This document shows, one piece after another, positions 1 through 6,597 of a stretch of 11,613 nucleotides of DNA; position 1 is the first letter of the stretch, and every line of letters begins with the position of its first letter. The notes beneath the pieces are model-generated. The model was not told the DNA's origin. It saw only the letters and a program-made list of their open reading frames with translations, and ran no database searches. Both the position numbers and the translations under genes were made by a program. Origin of the DNA: Lachnospiraceae bacterium (lineage in GTDB: Bacteria; Bacillota; Clostridia; Lachnospirales; Lachnospiraceae); contig JAFUUM010000443.1 in the NCBI GenBank assembly GCA_017477805.1, forward strand, positions 1 to 11,613, written 5' to 3'.

Positions 1-507
1 ATACCGAAAATCACTGACGATAACATAGCACTGTTTCTGCAGCCTTGTGACAGAGGTGTCAAAACCTTTCTTGCCGCCCTTTTTGTAATTTCCCATTGCC
101 TTTAAGGGTTTGGAAAGAATGGGAGCGTTTTCGTCCAAAAGATCAAACAGGATCTTGTCATCTCTGGATGCAAGTCCGTCGTCGTACCTTGCATCGAAGT
201 CGTACCCGTCTCTTCGGTAATTGGCAAAGTCGGGAAACCATTCGGGGCTGATGTAGACTGCCTTGTTTCCAAGGAATTTCCCGTAGGCACAGCGGGTCTT
301 TTTGATCACAGGTCCTTTCCATTCCCAGGCGGGCCAAAATCCGTTGTCCCCGTCGTTATACCAACAGCCGGGACCGATGTGCTCCTCTATGGAAAAACCC
401 TCTATGGGATTTTCAAAAAAAGGCACAAAGCCAAAGTCCCTGATGGCCTTGATCAGGTCTTCCTGTGAATTGATCCTGAAGTTATCCGAGTACGTCCTGT
501 TTTTCAT
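1..507 (-). CDS. AlkZ-related protein, C-terminus cut by window edge
   Basis: The minus-strand frame is open from the ATG at 507 to the window edge, giving 169 residues without a stop. It starts MKNRTYSDNF and carries a Trp/Gly-rich stretch (WEWKGP, about residues 61-66), EWFPDFANYRRDGYDFDARY (89-108) and KGGKKGFDTSVTRLQKQCYV (143-162). I recognise this pattern from short Bacillota proteins annotated as AlkZ-related, meaning they resemble part of the winged-helix AlkZ DNA glycosylase family. The family assignment is from memory and any glycosylase activity is unproven. The usual length is near 200 residues, so only a short tail should be missing. It sits downstream of a terminator and an 83-bp gap, so it is probably its own transcription unit. 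The ribosome binding site is weak (GGAAG is too far upstream), so the start is less certain than the frame. Confidence 0.62.
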   Translation of the reverse strand, partial: MKNRTYSDNFRINSQEDLIKAIRDFGFVPFFENPIEGFSIEEHIGPGCWYNDGDNGFWPAWEWKGPVIKKTRCAYGKFLGNKAVYISPEWFPDFANYRRDGYDFDARYDDGLASRDDKILFDLLDENAPILSKPLKAMGNYKKGGKKGFDTSVTRLQKQCYVIVSDFRY

Positions 508-535
508 GTTTAAAACCCAAAGTTTCTTCCACGCT

Positions 536-554
536 TGTTTCCACCGCGGAAACA
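536..554. repeat. perfect 7-bp inverted repeat, candidate operator
   Basis: TGTTTCC, a 5-base spacer (ACCGC) and GGAAACA form a perfect inverted repeat in the 83-bp gap upstream of the AlkZ-related gene, centred about 38 bp before its start codon. The position fits a repressor operator or a 5' UTR hairpin. There is no T-tract after it, so it is not a terminator. I cannot assign a regulator. An AT-rich stretch just upstream on the minus strand (around 555-580) could hold the promoter, but no good -35/-10 pair stands out. Confidence 0.35.
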
Positions 555-575
555 TTTCAATTATGTATTTACGAA

Positions 576-610
576 AGTACAAAAGGCGGCTCAGATCAAG
601 AACCGCTTTG
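576..610 (-). terminator. intrinsic terminator overlapping the end of the hydrolase gene
   Basis: Read on the minus strand, AAAGCGGTTC, a short loop and GAGCCGCCTTT form a stem of about 10 pairs with one bulged C and one G-T wobble, followed by TTTT and a broken T-rich stretch. The left arm lies in the last codons of the alpha/beta hydrolase gene. It plausibly ends the lipase-to-hydrolase operon. The T-tract is interrupted, so termination may be incomplete. Confidence 0.5.
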
Positions 611-1145
611 TTTTTTCCATAACGTCTTTCAAGGTGTCCAGGTCTTTCAGGGTATCGCCGGTCTCAAGAGAGTGGTTTGCGCCCTCGTAAAGGTACATGG
701 GGATATCCAATTCCTTGGCCAGGGGCAGAACCTCCTCCGAAGGACTCCAGTTATCTGCCATTCCGAAAAAGCCGATGGCGTTCTTCGGTTTCTGCTCAAA
801 GGTGTACTTCAACGGCGTATATAATACATGGCGAATGGGAACATCTCCGAGAGTCTTTGCATAGGCCGATGCGATGATGGTCCCGATGCTCTTGGAAACA
901 AAGATCACTTCCTCATACTGCGACCAGTCCACATCCGCAAGGCACTCTTTAGCCCTGGCATACAGGGTCCGGAACGCCTCTTCCATTTTCTCCAGATTAC
1001 CCCGGATCTTATGATCCCCCGGCAGAATATAACTAACCTTCAAACGTTCATAACCCGCATTGGCCGCAAGATCATCCGCGTAATACAATAACGGTTTATC
1101 GCAGGTGTACCCGATACCCGGGAACAAAACTACAAGTTTCTTCAT
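591..1145 (-). CDS. small alpha/beta hydrolase-like protein
   Basis: This 184-residue protein has an alpha/beta hydrolase-like layout. An N-terminal strand (MKKLVVLFPGIGY) leads to a possible oxyanion region. A nucleophile elbow VSKSIGT puts Ser86 at the turn, with the first Gly of the classical GxSxG replaced by Ser. A possible acid lies at Asp131 (GMADNW) and a C-terminal histidine at His158 (EGANHSLE). The substrate is unknown and likely a small ester or peptide. I chose the ATG at 1145, not the in-frame GTG at 1157, because AGGTGG lies 8 bases before the ATG and would itself contain the GTG. That ribosome binding site overlaps the stop codon of the upstream acetyltransferase, so the two are co-transcribed. 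It is the last gene of the operon. Confidence 0.72.
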   Translation of the reverse strand: MKKLVVLFPGIGYTCDKPLLYYADDLAANAGYERLKVSYILPGDHKIRGNLEKMEEAFRTLYARAKECLADVDWSQYEEVIFVSKSIGTIIASAYAKTLGDVPIRHVLYTPLKYTFEQKPKNAIGFFGMADNWSPSEEVLPLAKELDIPMYLYEGANHSLETGDTLKDLDTLKDVMEKTKRFLI

Positions 1146-1159
1146 CTGATCTTCCACCT

Positions 1160-1977
1160 CTAAATCTCTTTCTCACAAAAAACTTCCGTCAGGAATGTCT
1201 TGTATCCCAGTTTCGCATACCAGGGCGCAACGCCGGTATAAAAGATGAACGATACATCCATGCCGATCTCTTTCAGATACTGGGTTGCCAGGGCGATCAT
1301 CTCCAGTGCGATCCCCTTATTCCGATACTTCGGCACAGTACCGACGCAGCCCGGCATTCCGACTCTGCCGCAGCTTTCCGTCAGGTAATTCCTTGCATCC
1401 GCCTCCACCATGCAAAAGCATGCGATCTCGCCATCCACCCGGCCGACAAAGACCTTCGTGTCTTCTTTATAAAGAGAAACCCAGCTCTCATCCACGGTGG
1501 CAACCGCCTCCCGGATCTCCTCAAGGCTTCCGTCAAACCAGCCGTATTCCGCGATGTCGTGGCCATGGAGCTTGCAGTCTTCCAATGAAAATCCCTTAGC
1601 TTCATCAGCATCTCTTCATACTGATTCGTCCGCAGGTAACCGCATTTTTCAAAAAAACCAAAACTGTCGCTGACGGCTCCGATGAACAATCTCGAATTCG
1701 AACCGCCCACAACGACCTTGTCAAAGCCATTCTTTTTGATACACGCTTCCGCCTCAGCCAGCAGTTTTCTGCCGATACCTGCCGCCCTGCTGCCGGGTTC
1801 CACGCAGATGAGCCGCAGATACTGATCCTCCACCGCTGCAAAGCCGACGATCTTATCTCCTTCGACCTGCTCAATGAACCCGGTCTTATCGGTTTGGACC
1901 AGTTCGGAAAACAGCTCCGGCCCCATCCGGAACTGCGGAAAACATGCATTAAAGATCTCGCAATACTCTTTTTTCAT
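1160..1977 (-). pseudogene. tandem-domain GNAT acetyltransferase split by a one-base frameshift
   Basis: Two overlapping minus-strand frames together make a two-domain GNAT protein. Frame one starts at the ATG at 1977 (GGGAG six bases upstream) and encodes about 130 residues with an acetyl-CoA-binding motif A near residues 57-76 (VEPGSRAAGIGRKLL). After DF at about residue 130 it shifts into nonsense that runs to a stop near 1381. The second frame (near 1585 to the stop at 1160) gives SLEDCKLHGHDIAEY and then a second GNAT core with PKYRNKGIALEMIALA and APWYAKLGY. Adding one T to the four-T run at 1588-1591 (minus strand) would join the halves as DFSLEDC into a 272-residue protein. The alternatives are a sequencing or assembly error, a decayed gene, or separate translation of the second half from a TTG with AAGGG seven bases upstream. 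The acetylated substrate is unknown. Confidence 0.75.
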
Positions 1978-2004
1978 GTAGCGCTCCCATCATCATCCGT
2001 TTCA

Positions 2005-2625
2005 TCACAAAAGAAAATGCACAAACCCTTTGGCCATGCGAAGATCCGGCTCTTTAAAATGATTACCCTCATTCCATTCAAGAACGGAGCTTATCCCCCG
2101 CGACCGAAACAGTTCCTGTGCCCCGCGGATCCGGTTTCCGACTTCCGCCATCACCGGATTTTTCGTTCTCTCTTCTTTATCCCCCAGGCTTAAATACACG
2201 TTTCCGCACAGGATTTCATGGTCCTTAAGATACGTGTCAAAATCCGGAAACCACACGGAAGGTGATACTGCTGCCACTCCCGCAAACCGGTCCGTTTGAT
2301 GCACCGCCCAGAGCGCGAAAAGTCCCGCCAGGGAATATCCGCCGATGTAATACGTCTTTGCAGGGTCCACGCAGTACTTCAGGATCTCCCGAAGAGTGTC
2401 CCCGGCTCCCTCTCCAAAATCTTCTTTGCCAAACACCGCCGGCGCCTTCCAGGGCGAGAGTTCTTTATTCCAATCCTGTACGGAAAATGCAGTAAGACAA
2501 AAATCTTTTCCGGTGATCTCCCTGATCCGGGTCGCCTCGGTTTCTGCGGAATCCGTATCCCGCGCATCCACCGACTGAACGAGGACGATATCCGCCGCCT
2601 TGTTTCCAATTTCATAGAAATCCAT
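2005..2625 (-). CDS. putative esterase / alpha-beta hydrolase fold protein
   Basis: This 206-residue protein resembles the putative esterase group (COG2819-like, esterase D superfamily). The nucleophile elbow is GGYSLAGLFALWA, with Ser98 in GYSLAG. A likely acid is Asp149 (YLSLGDKEE), and the histidine is His189 (EGNHFKEPD). Its probable role is hydrolysis of an ester or thioester of a small molecule in the cytoplasm, since no signal peptide is seen. The start at 2625 (MDFYEIGNK) has GAGGT eight bases upstream. The longer frame starting at 2694 lacks a spaced ribosome binding site and adds residues unlike the family. The gap to the upstream oxidoreductase is 82 bp and the next gene starts 27 bp downstream, so it fits within the same operon. 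Confidence 0.78.
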   Translation of the reverse strand: MDFYEIGNKAADIVLVQSVDARDTDSAETEATRIREITGKDFCLTAFSVQDWNKELSPWKAPAVFGKEDFGEGAGDTLREILKYCVDPAKTYYIGGYSLAGLFALWAVHQTDRFAGVAAVSPSVWFPDFDTYLKDHEILCGNVYLSLGDKEERTKNPVMAEVGNRIRGAQELFRSRGISSVLEWNEGNHFKEPDLRMAKGFVHFLL

Positions 2626-2707
2626 TTTATTCGACCTCAATTCAAGTCTCACTGCTGCACCGAACTGCAAAACCTCTCCCGGAACGGATAGCATCTCCGT
2701 GGATCGA

Positions 2708-3763
2708 TCACATTCTCCACGATGTCTTCGGCATCCGAACCTCTTTCCAGGGTTCCTTCACGGCCTCCTGCACCAGCAGCCAAAACACCCCATCATCCAG
2801 CGCTTCTTTTATGGGATAGGGCGACTCCCCGCCGGCAATGTAATCCTTCATATCCAGGAGGATCGTTGCGATGGCATATTCATCCTGCAGCGTATCCAGC
2901 TGCAGCTCCGGCTGCCAGGTCCTGCGGATATCCCGAAGGGACTGGGTATCCAGCACCCGATATTTCTCCGGAAGTTCCTCCATCAAAGGACAGCGCTTGG
3001 GATCCCCCTTTTCATCAAGATAATACAGCATCCTGTCGTTCCACTCGCCCTTTTCGCAGCGAACCGTAATATGCCGGGAACGCAAATAAGTCCGGTATTC
3101 CGTTGGTGCAAAATCATATATCGCGGTCTTTCCGGAAGCGTAAGAAACGTGGACAATATCCCGCACTTCCTGACCTGTCCGTCCATCATAAAAAGCCCCG
3201 TAACGGGAGTCTGTCTCCACAACGGGCGAGGTCTTCCGCTCCCCATGCAGAACGTACTCTTCTCCGTCGGTCAGCATCATTCGCCGAAGGATGCTTGCCC
3301 CGTGATAATCATGGACCAGGGATAAATATCCGGTCTGAGGCGTTCCCAGCAGGCCTTCTTCGATGGCGGCAAGGCCCTGTGCCAGCACGGGATGTCTGTG
3401 ATACTGTTCGCAGCACACGATCTTTGCGTCTTTGGTCTGCGCCAGTTCCCACAGCCTCTCTAACTTCTCCATGGAAGAACCAACCGGTGTTTCCGTAACA
3501 ACAGGAAATCCTCTGAGGACCCACGTTTCCGCCACGTCGGCAACGTGCTCCCTGTCCACTGCCACAACAACAAAATCCGGCCCGAACTCCACGGCCTTCT
3601 TTTCATCCGTTGTTGCCGGTATTCCCGTGTGCTTTGTCACCAGCTGTGCCTTTTCTTCGGAGCGGCACAAAAACAGAGCCCGGAACAGTTCCGGATGGTC
3701 TGCGGCAACGCGGCCGTAATATTCCGAACGATAACCCGATCCAACGATCACGAACGAGATCAT
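2708..3763 (-). CDS. Gfo/Idh/MocA-family oxidoreductase, atypical active site
   Basis: This 351-residue protein has an N-terminal Rossmann fold (FVIVGSGYRSEYYGR, residues 4-18) and the strand-loop arrangement of Gfo/Idh/MocA NAD(P)-dependent sugar or inositol dehydrogenases. The family's E-K-P motif appears as E91-T92-P93 (VVTETPVG), so the usual catalytic lysine is missing. EQYHRHP (119-125) follows at the site where many relatives carry active-site residues. The C-terminal half fits the substrate-binding domain. The start has GGGAGGTG four to five bases upstream, and its ATG overlaps the stop of the EIIC gene (ATGA), implying translational coupling. A role in modifying the sugar imported by the EIIC is an inference. 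With the lysine absent, it could be a non-canonical enzyme or a binding protein. Confidence 0.82.
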   Translation of the reverse strand: MISFVIVGSGYRSEYYGRVAADHPELFRALFLCRSEEKAQLVTKHTGIPATTDEKKAVEFGPDFVVVAVDREHVADVAETWVLRGFPVVTETPVGSSMEKLERLWELAQTKDAKIVCCEQYHRHPVLAQGLAAIEEGLLGTPQTGYLSLVHDYHGASILRRMMLTDGEEYVLHGERKTSPVVETDSRYGAFYDGRTGQEVRDIVHVSYASGKTAIYDFAPTEYRTYLRSRHITVRCEKGEWNDRMLYYLDEKGDPKRCPLMEELPEKYRVLDTQSLRDIRRTWQPELQLDTLQDEYAIATILLDMKDYIAGGESPYPIKEALDDGVFWLLVQEAVKEPWKEVRMPKTSWRM

Positions 3764-4881
3764 GTTTCACCTCCCAATACCAAACCCTCACTCCGTTTTT
3801 CGGTTTCCGGCTTCTTCCGGCCCCACAAAAAAGTCAACCCAAATCCGATCACAAAAGAGATGGGCATTGCCAGCAAAAACGCCCCAAATCCATGTCCCGC
3901 ATAGGCAAGGCTGGTTACGATACTGGGGAATGCGAAGGAATTACAGACGGATCCCGAGGCCCCTGTGATGGCACCGCCCACGGCACCTGCAATGCAGGCA
4001 AAAAGCATAGCCCGGGGACGAGCCAGCATCAGCCCGAACAGCGCCGGTTCCGTTACACCCAGTGCGCAGGAAAAGGATGCCTGATAGGCGATCCGCTTTT
4101 TCTCCTTGTCCCGGAAGGACAATCCCAGCGCAAGGGATGCGCCGCACTGACCGTAAACCGCTCCAACGATAAGGGGCATGATCACATCAAACCCGTTAAC
4201 GGCGATGGCTGCGATGGCCACGGGAACAAGGCTCCAGTGGGCTCCCACCGCCACCATGGGCTGGATCACAAAGCCCATAAAGACGCCTGCGATCACGGGA
4301 TTTAAGTTATACAGGGAATGAAAGATCAACATCAGTCCGTCGCCGATCCAAGTCCCCAGCGGCCCCAGAACGAGAAATGTCACAGGCAGGACGATGAGAC
4401 AGCAGATCACCGGTTTCAGGATCCCTTTGACAGCCTCCGGGATGGGCTCACAGAGTTTCTCCACAAAGTGAAGAAGCCCGATGGACAATAACACCGGGAT
4501 CACGCTGGAATGGTAAATGGATGCCTGAACCGGCAATCCGAAAAAGGACAGATTTCGGCCGTTTTCCAAAATTTCGACAAGCGAAGGATACAGCATGGCA
4601 ACGGGGATCATCAGAGAGATAAACAGATCCGTGTGCCACTGTTTGGATGCCGTAATGGCAAGAAACAGGGGCAGGAAATAAAAGAACCCGTCGGATGCTG
4701 CATAGAAGATCATGTAAACACCGCTCTCCGGCGTCATGATCTGAAACTGCGACAGCAGGATGAGCACGCTTTTCATGATGCTGGCCGCTGTCAGCACGTT
4801 TATGATGGGCAGAAAGATCCCGGAGATCTGCTCCATGGCGGATTGAAAGATGTTCTTTTTCTCAGTCTTTTCCGTTGCCAT
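3760..4881 (-). CDS. PTS transporter subunit EIIC, stand-alone, glucose/beta-glucoside type
   Basis: This 373-residue, strongly hydrophobic protein matches the membrane domain of the glucose/beta-glucoside PTS superfamily (BglF-like). Telling segments are ISGIFLPIINVLTAASIMKS (19-38), AASDGFFYFLPLFLA (61-75), a GAHWSLVP loop with His215, and GVTEPALFG (275-283) with Glu278. The His and Glu correspond to residues conserved for sugar binding in this superfamily. It has only the EIIC domain; the cysteine-bearing EIIB and the EIIA found in BglF are absent here and in all neighbouring genes. It would need EIIB/EIIA from elsewhere or transport without phosphorylation. It starts 21 bp after the lipase stop (AGGTGG close upstream) and overlaps the oxidoreductase gene by four bases. 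Substrate specificity cannot be read from the sequence. Confidence 0.86.
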   Translation of the reverse strand: MATEKTEKKNIFQSAMEQISGIFLPIINVLTAASIMKSVLILLSQFQIMTPESGVYMIFYAASDGFFYFLPLFLAITASKQWHTDLFISLMIPVAMLYPSLVEILENGRNLSFFGLPVQASIYHSSVIPVLLSIGLLHFVEKLCEPIPEAVKGILKPVICCLIVLPVTFLVLGPLGTWIGDGLMLIFHSLYNLNPVIAGVFMGFVIQPMVAVGAHWSLVPVAIAAIAVNGFDVIMPLIVGAVYGQCGASLALGLSFRDKEKKRIAYQASFSCALGVTEPALFGLMLARPRAMLFACIAGAVGGAITGASGSVCNSFAFPSIVTSLAYAGHGFGAFLLAMPISFVIGFGLTFLWGRKKPETEKRSEGLVLGGET

Positions 4882-4902
4882 ACACCACCTGCATTCCCTG
4901 AA

Positions 4903-6471
4903 CTAGTCGATCACGAGCTCGGTCTTCTTTTTATAACTCGGCATCATCCGCTGCATGACCTCGTCTCTCCGCTTATTAACCGCCCAATTAATGACTAGTG
5001 TGGTCGCTTCGCGGTCTTTATAATACTCCAGTTCCTTTTCCTGTCGAAGAAAATCCAGATATACATTCTGCAAATGATAGTTCGTAAGACTGGAGATAAG
5101 CGTATCTCCCTTTGCATGTATGTTTTTCCAATCATCCCAATCCGGTGCAAACCAAAAGCTGCGCCCGTATTTTTCCCAGTATGCACTGTCCGTATTTGAC
5201 TTATCACCCATTCCGGGAACCCAGGACACCATATCGTTTACATTTCCGATGTTAAAGATCATGGGATAGGCAGCTGCCTTTGATTTTGTGATCGTGCCAA
5301 CATTCGGGCAGGCAAAGGTATAGGCATAGATCTTATCCTTTGAAACTCCCGAATCCGCAAGTTTTGCCGCAAGGATATTTACCGCAGCAGCGCCACGGCT
5401 GTGCCCGGTCATCACAAAGATTTTATTGTCATAGGAATTTCCAAGAAAAGCATCCAGTTTTTCTTTCAGATCATTTTCCGCTTCCTCGAATCCTTCATGC
5501 AGCCCATTCGGAGTCTGAACATCAATATTGCTCAGCCATTCGTTGACATCCTCCGTTCCTCTTCCCACCACAAGGACCAGAGTATCTCCGTTTTCCAGTT
5601 TTTTCTTTGCCAGACCGTATCCCAGGATCGCATCATCCAATTTCAGATCCACTTCATAATCCGTAAATCCCAAACTGTAAAAGGAATCCTTCATTGCCTT
5701 TTCATTATGCACGGCGTTACACAACGCTATGAGCAGATGCGCAAATTGCGGATCGTACTCCGTGGAGGAAGTCTTCTTAAGCAGGTCCTCCAGCCCACAG
5801 TCAAACACCTCTCGACCAAGTTTCTCTTCATCCTTTTCGTCCGGAGCCCCATACTCGATCTCAACTTTTTGCTCTGTCTCCGGCATTTCCGTCACCACAT
5901 GCTCATCAATGGCAAGAGGTGTCCAGGGGACGTCATGAGGATAAGGTGAAATATTGGCGTAAACTTTAAAATCCTTGACCAGGTTGTAATTTCCGTTGAC
6001 AAATTGAAGGGCAAAGCTTGCCCCGCTGTTCCAGTTTTTCGGTACCACGGTCTTGGACAACACAACACGGCCCACGCCCTTATTGACCACAATGTGATCC
6101 GTTTCCACCTCATCCACTTCGTAATAATCCGCCCTGTCCGTGTTAAACCCAAGATAGATGATGCCCTGATCCTGTGAGTACAGGGAATAATCTATTGTTG
6201 CGGTAAATTCCACGGGATCGGTGTAATTGTCATAATGATTCGGCGACAGCGCAACAATGCGGACCCAATCTTCTCCAATCCCTCCCGTATTCGATGCCTG
6301 AGCAGTGATCGGCTCCCTGCTCAGGATCAAAAAAGGCAGCAGCAAACCCACCACCCAGGTGATAATGCGTAGGATCCTTATCGCATGATCTCGCCCCGGC
6401 GTTGTATCATGACTTGTCTTCGTATCGTGTCTCTGCTTCGCATCGTGTCTCTGCTTCGTATAGTGTCTCAT
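4903..6471 (-). CDS. class 3 lipase with repetitive basic N-terminus and signal/anchor segment
   Basis: This 522-residue protein has a C-terminal class 3 lipase domain. The nucleophile elbow is MTGHSRGAAAVN (Ser358), with VGRGTEDVNEW (302-312) and TFACPNVG (385-392). Asp413 (NVNDMVSWVPG) and His466 (NYHLQNVYLDF) complete a likely Ser-Asp-His triad. Residues 31-50 form one hydrophobic segment followed by a TAQAS site, so the protein is probably exported, with possible signal peptidase cleavage near residue 59, or membrane tethered. A beta-rich region (about 70-180) of unknown role precedes the catalytic part. Residues 1-24 are hexapeptide repeats rich in Lys, Arg, His and Asp (KQRHDA, KQRHDT, KTSHDT). 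The ATG at 6471, with a G-rich site six bases upstream, is the only standard start before the hydrophobic segment. It heads the operon that continues with the EIIC. The lipid or ester substrate is unknown. Confidence 0.84.
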   Translation of the reverse strand: MRHYTKQRHDAKQRHDTKTSHDTTPGRDHAIRILRIITWVVGLLLPFLILSREPITAQASNTGGIGEDWVRIVALSPNHYDNYTDPVEFTATIDYSLYSQDQGIIYLGFNTDRADYYEVDEVETDHIVVNKGVGRVVLSKTVVPKNWNSGASFALQFVNGNYNLVKDFKVYANISPYPHDVPWTPLAIDEHVVTEMPETEQKVEIEYGAPDEKDEEKLGREVFDCGLEDLLKKTSSTEYDPQFAHLLIALCNAVHNEKAMKDSFYSLGFTDYEVDLKLDDAILGYGLAKKKLENGDTLVLVVGRGTEDVNEWLSNIDVQTPNGLHEGFEEAENDLKEKLDAFLGNSYDNKIFVMTGHSRGAAAVNILAAKLADSGVSKDKIYAYTFACPNVGTITKSKAAAYPMIFNIGNVNDMVSWVPGMGDKSNTDSAYWEKYGRSFWFAPDWDDWKNIHAKGDTLISSLTNYHLQNVYLDFLRQEKELEYYKDREATTLVINWAVNKRRDEVMQRMMPSYKKKTELVID

Positions 6472-6476
6472 CTTCG
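6418..6476. repeat. 18-bp tandem repeat inside the lipase N-terminal codons
   Basis: Three 18-bp units (6418-6435, 6436-6453, 6454-6471) plus five bases of a fourth have the plus-strand form CTTCGTATCGTGTCTCTG with one to a few differences. Because 18 is a multiple of three, each unit adds six residues (KQRHDA/T) without shifting the frame. A decayed copy may precede it at about 6400-6417. The repeat spans the lipase start codon. Confidence 0.85.
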
Positions 6477-6504
6477 TCCCCCCTGCGATGAAAAACTATA
6501 GTTT
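6477..6504 (-). promoter_or_regulatory. palindrome with -10-like box before the lipase gene
   Basis: AAACTATAGTTT (6493-6504) is a perfect 12-bp palindrome. On the minus strand it contains TATAGT, a fair -10 box. A transcript starting near 6487 would carry a short leader with the G-rich ribosome binding site at 6477-6482 before the lipase ATG. No good -35 is visible, since the matching position falls in the 18-bp repeat. The palindrome could also be an operator. The upstream frame in phase with the lipase is closed by the TAG in this palindrome. Confidence 0.3.
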
Positions 6505-6507
6505 CCC

Positions 6508-6597
6508 TGCTCGGCTGTGCTTTCTTGCCCGGCTGTGCTTTCTAGCTCCGCTGCTCTTTCTTGCTCCGCTGCTCTTTCTTGCCCGGCTGTGCCTAAA
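6508..6597. repeat. five-unit 18-bp tandem repeat upstream of the lipase gene
   Basis: Five consecutive 18-bp units (6508-6525, 6526-6543, 6544-6561, 6562-6579, 6580-6597) occur in two sequence types: TGCCCGGCTGTGCTTTCT (units 1, 2 and 5, with changes) and TGCTCCGCTGCTCTTTCT (units 3 and 4). The last unit grades into the stem-loop array. The period equals that of the repeat inside the lipase gene 40 bp away, although the unit sequences differ. Slippage could change copy number and so the distance between upstream elements and the lipase promoter. Confidence 0.85.

Noticed and set aside
1381..1605. Last 65 residues of the 198-residue frame in the GNAT region
   Set aside because: They are the shifted reading of the second GNAT domain, so they are treated as frameshift nonsense.
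2699..3325. Plus-strand open frame of 208 residues
   Set aside because: Shadow of the Gfo/Idh/MocA gene on the opposite strand.
3610..4305. Plus-strand open frame of 231 residues
   Set aside because: Shadow of the EIIC gene; composition is that of a reversed membrane protein gene.
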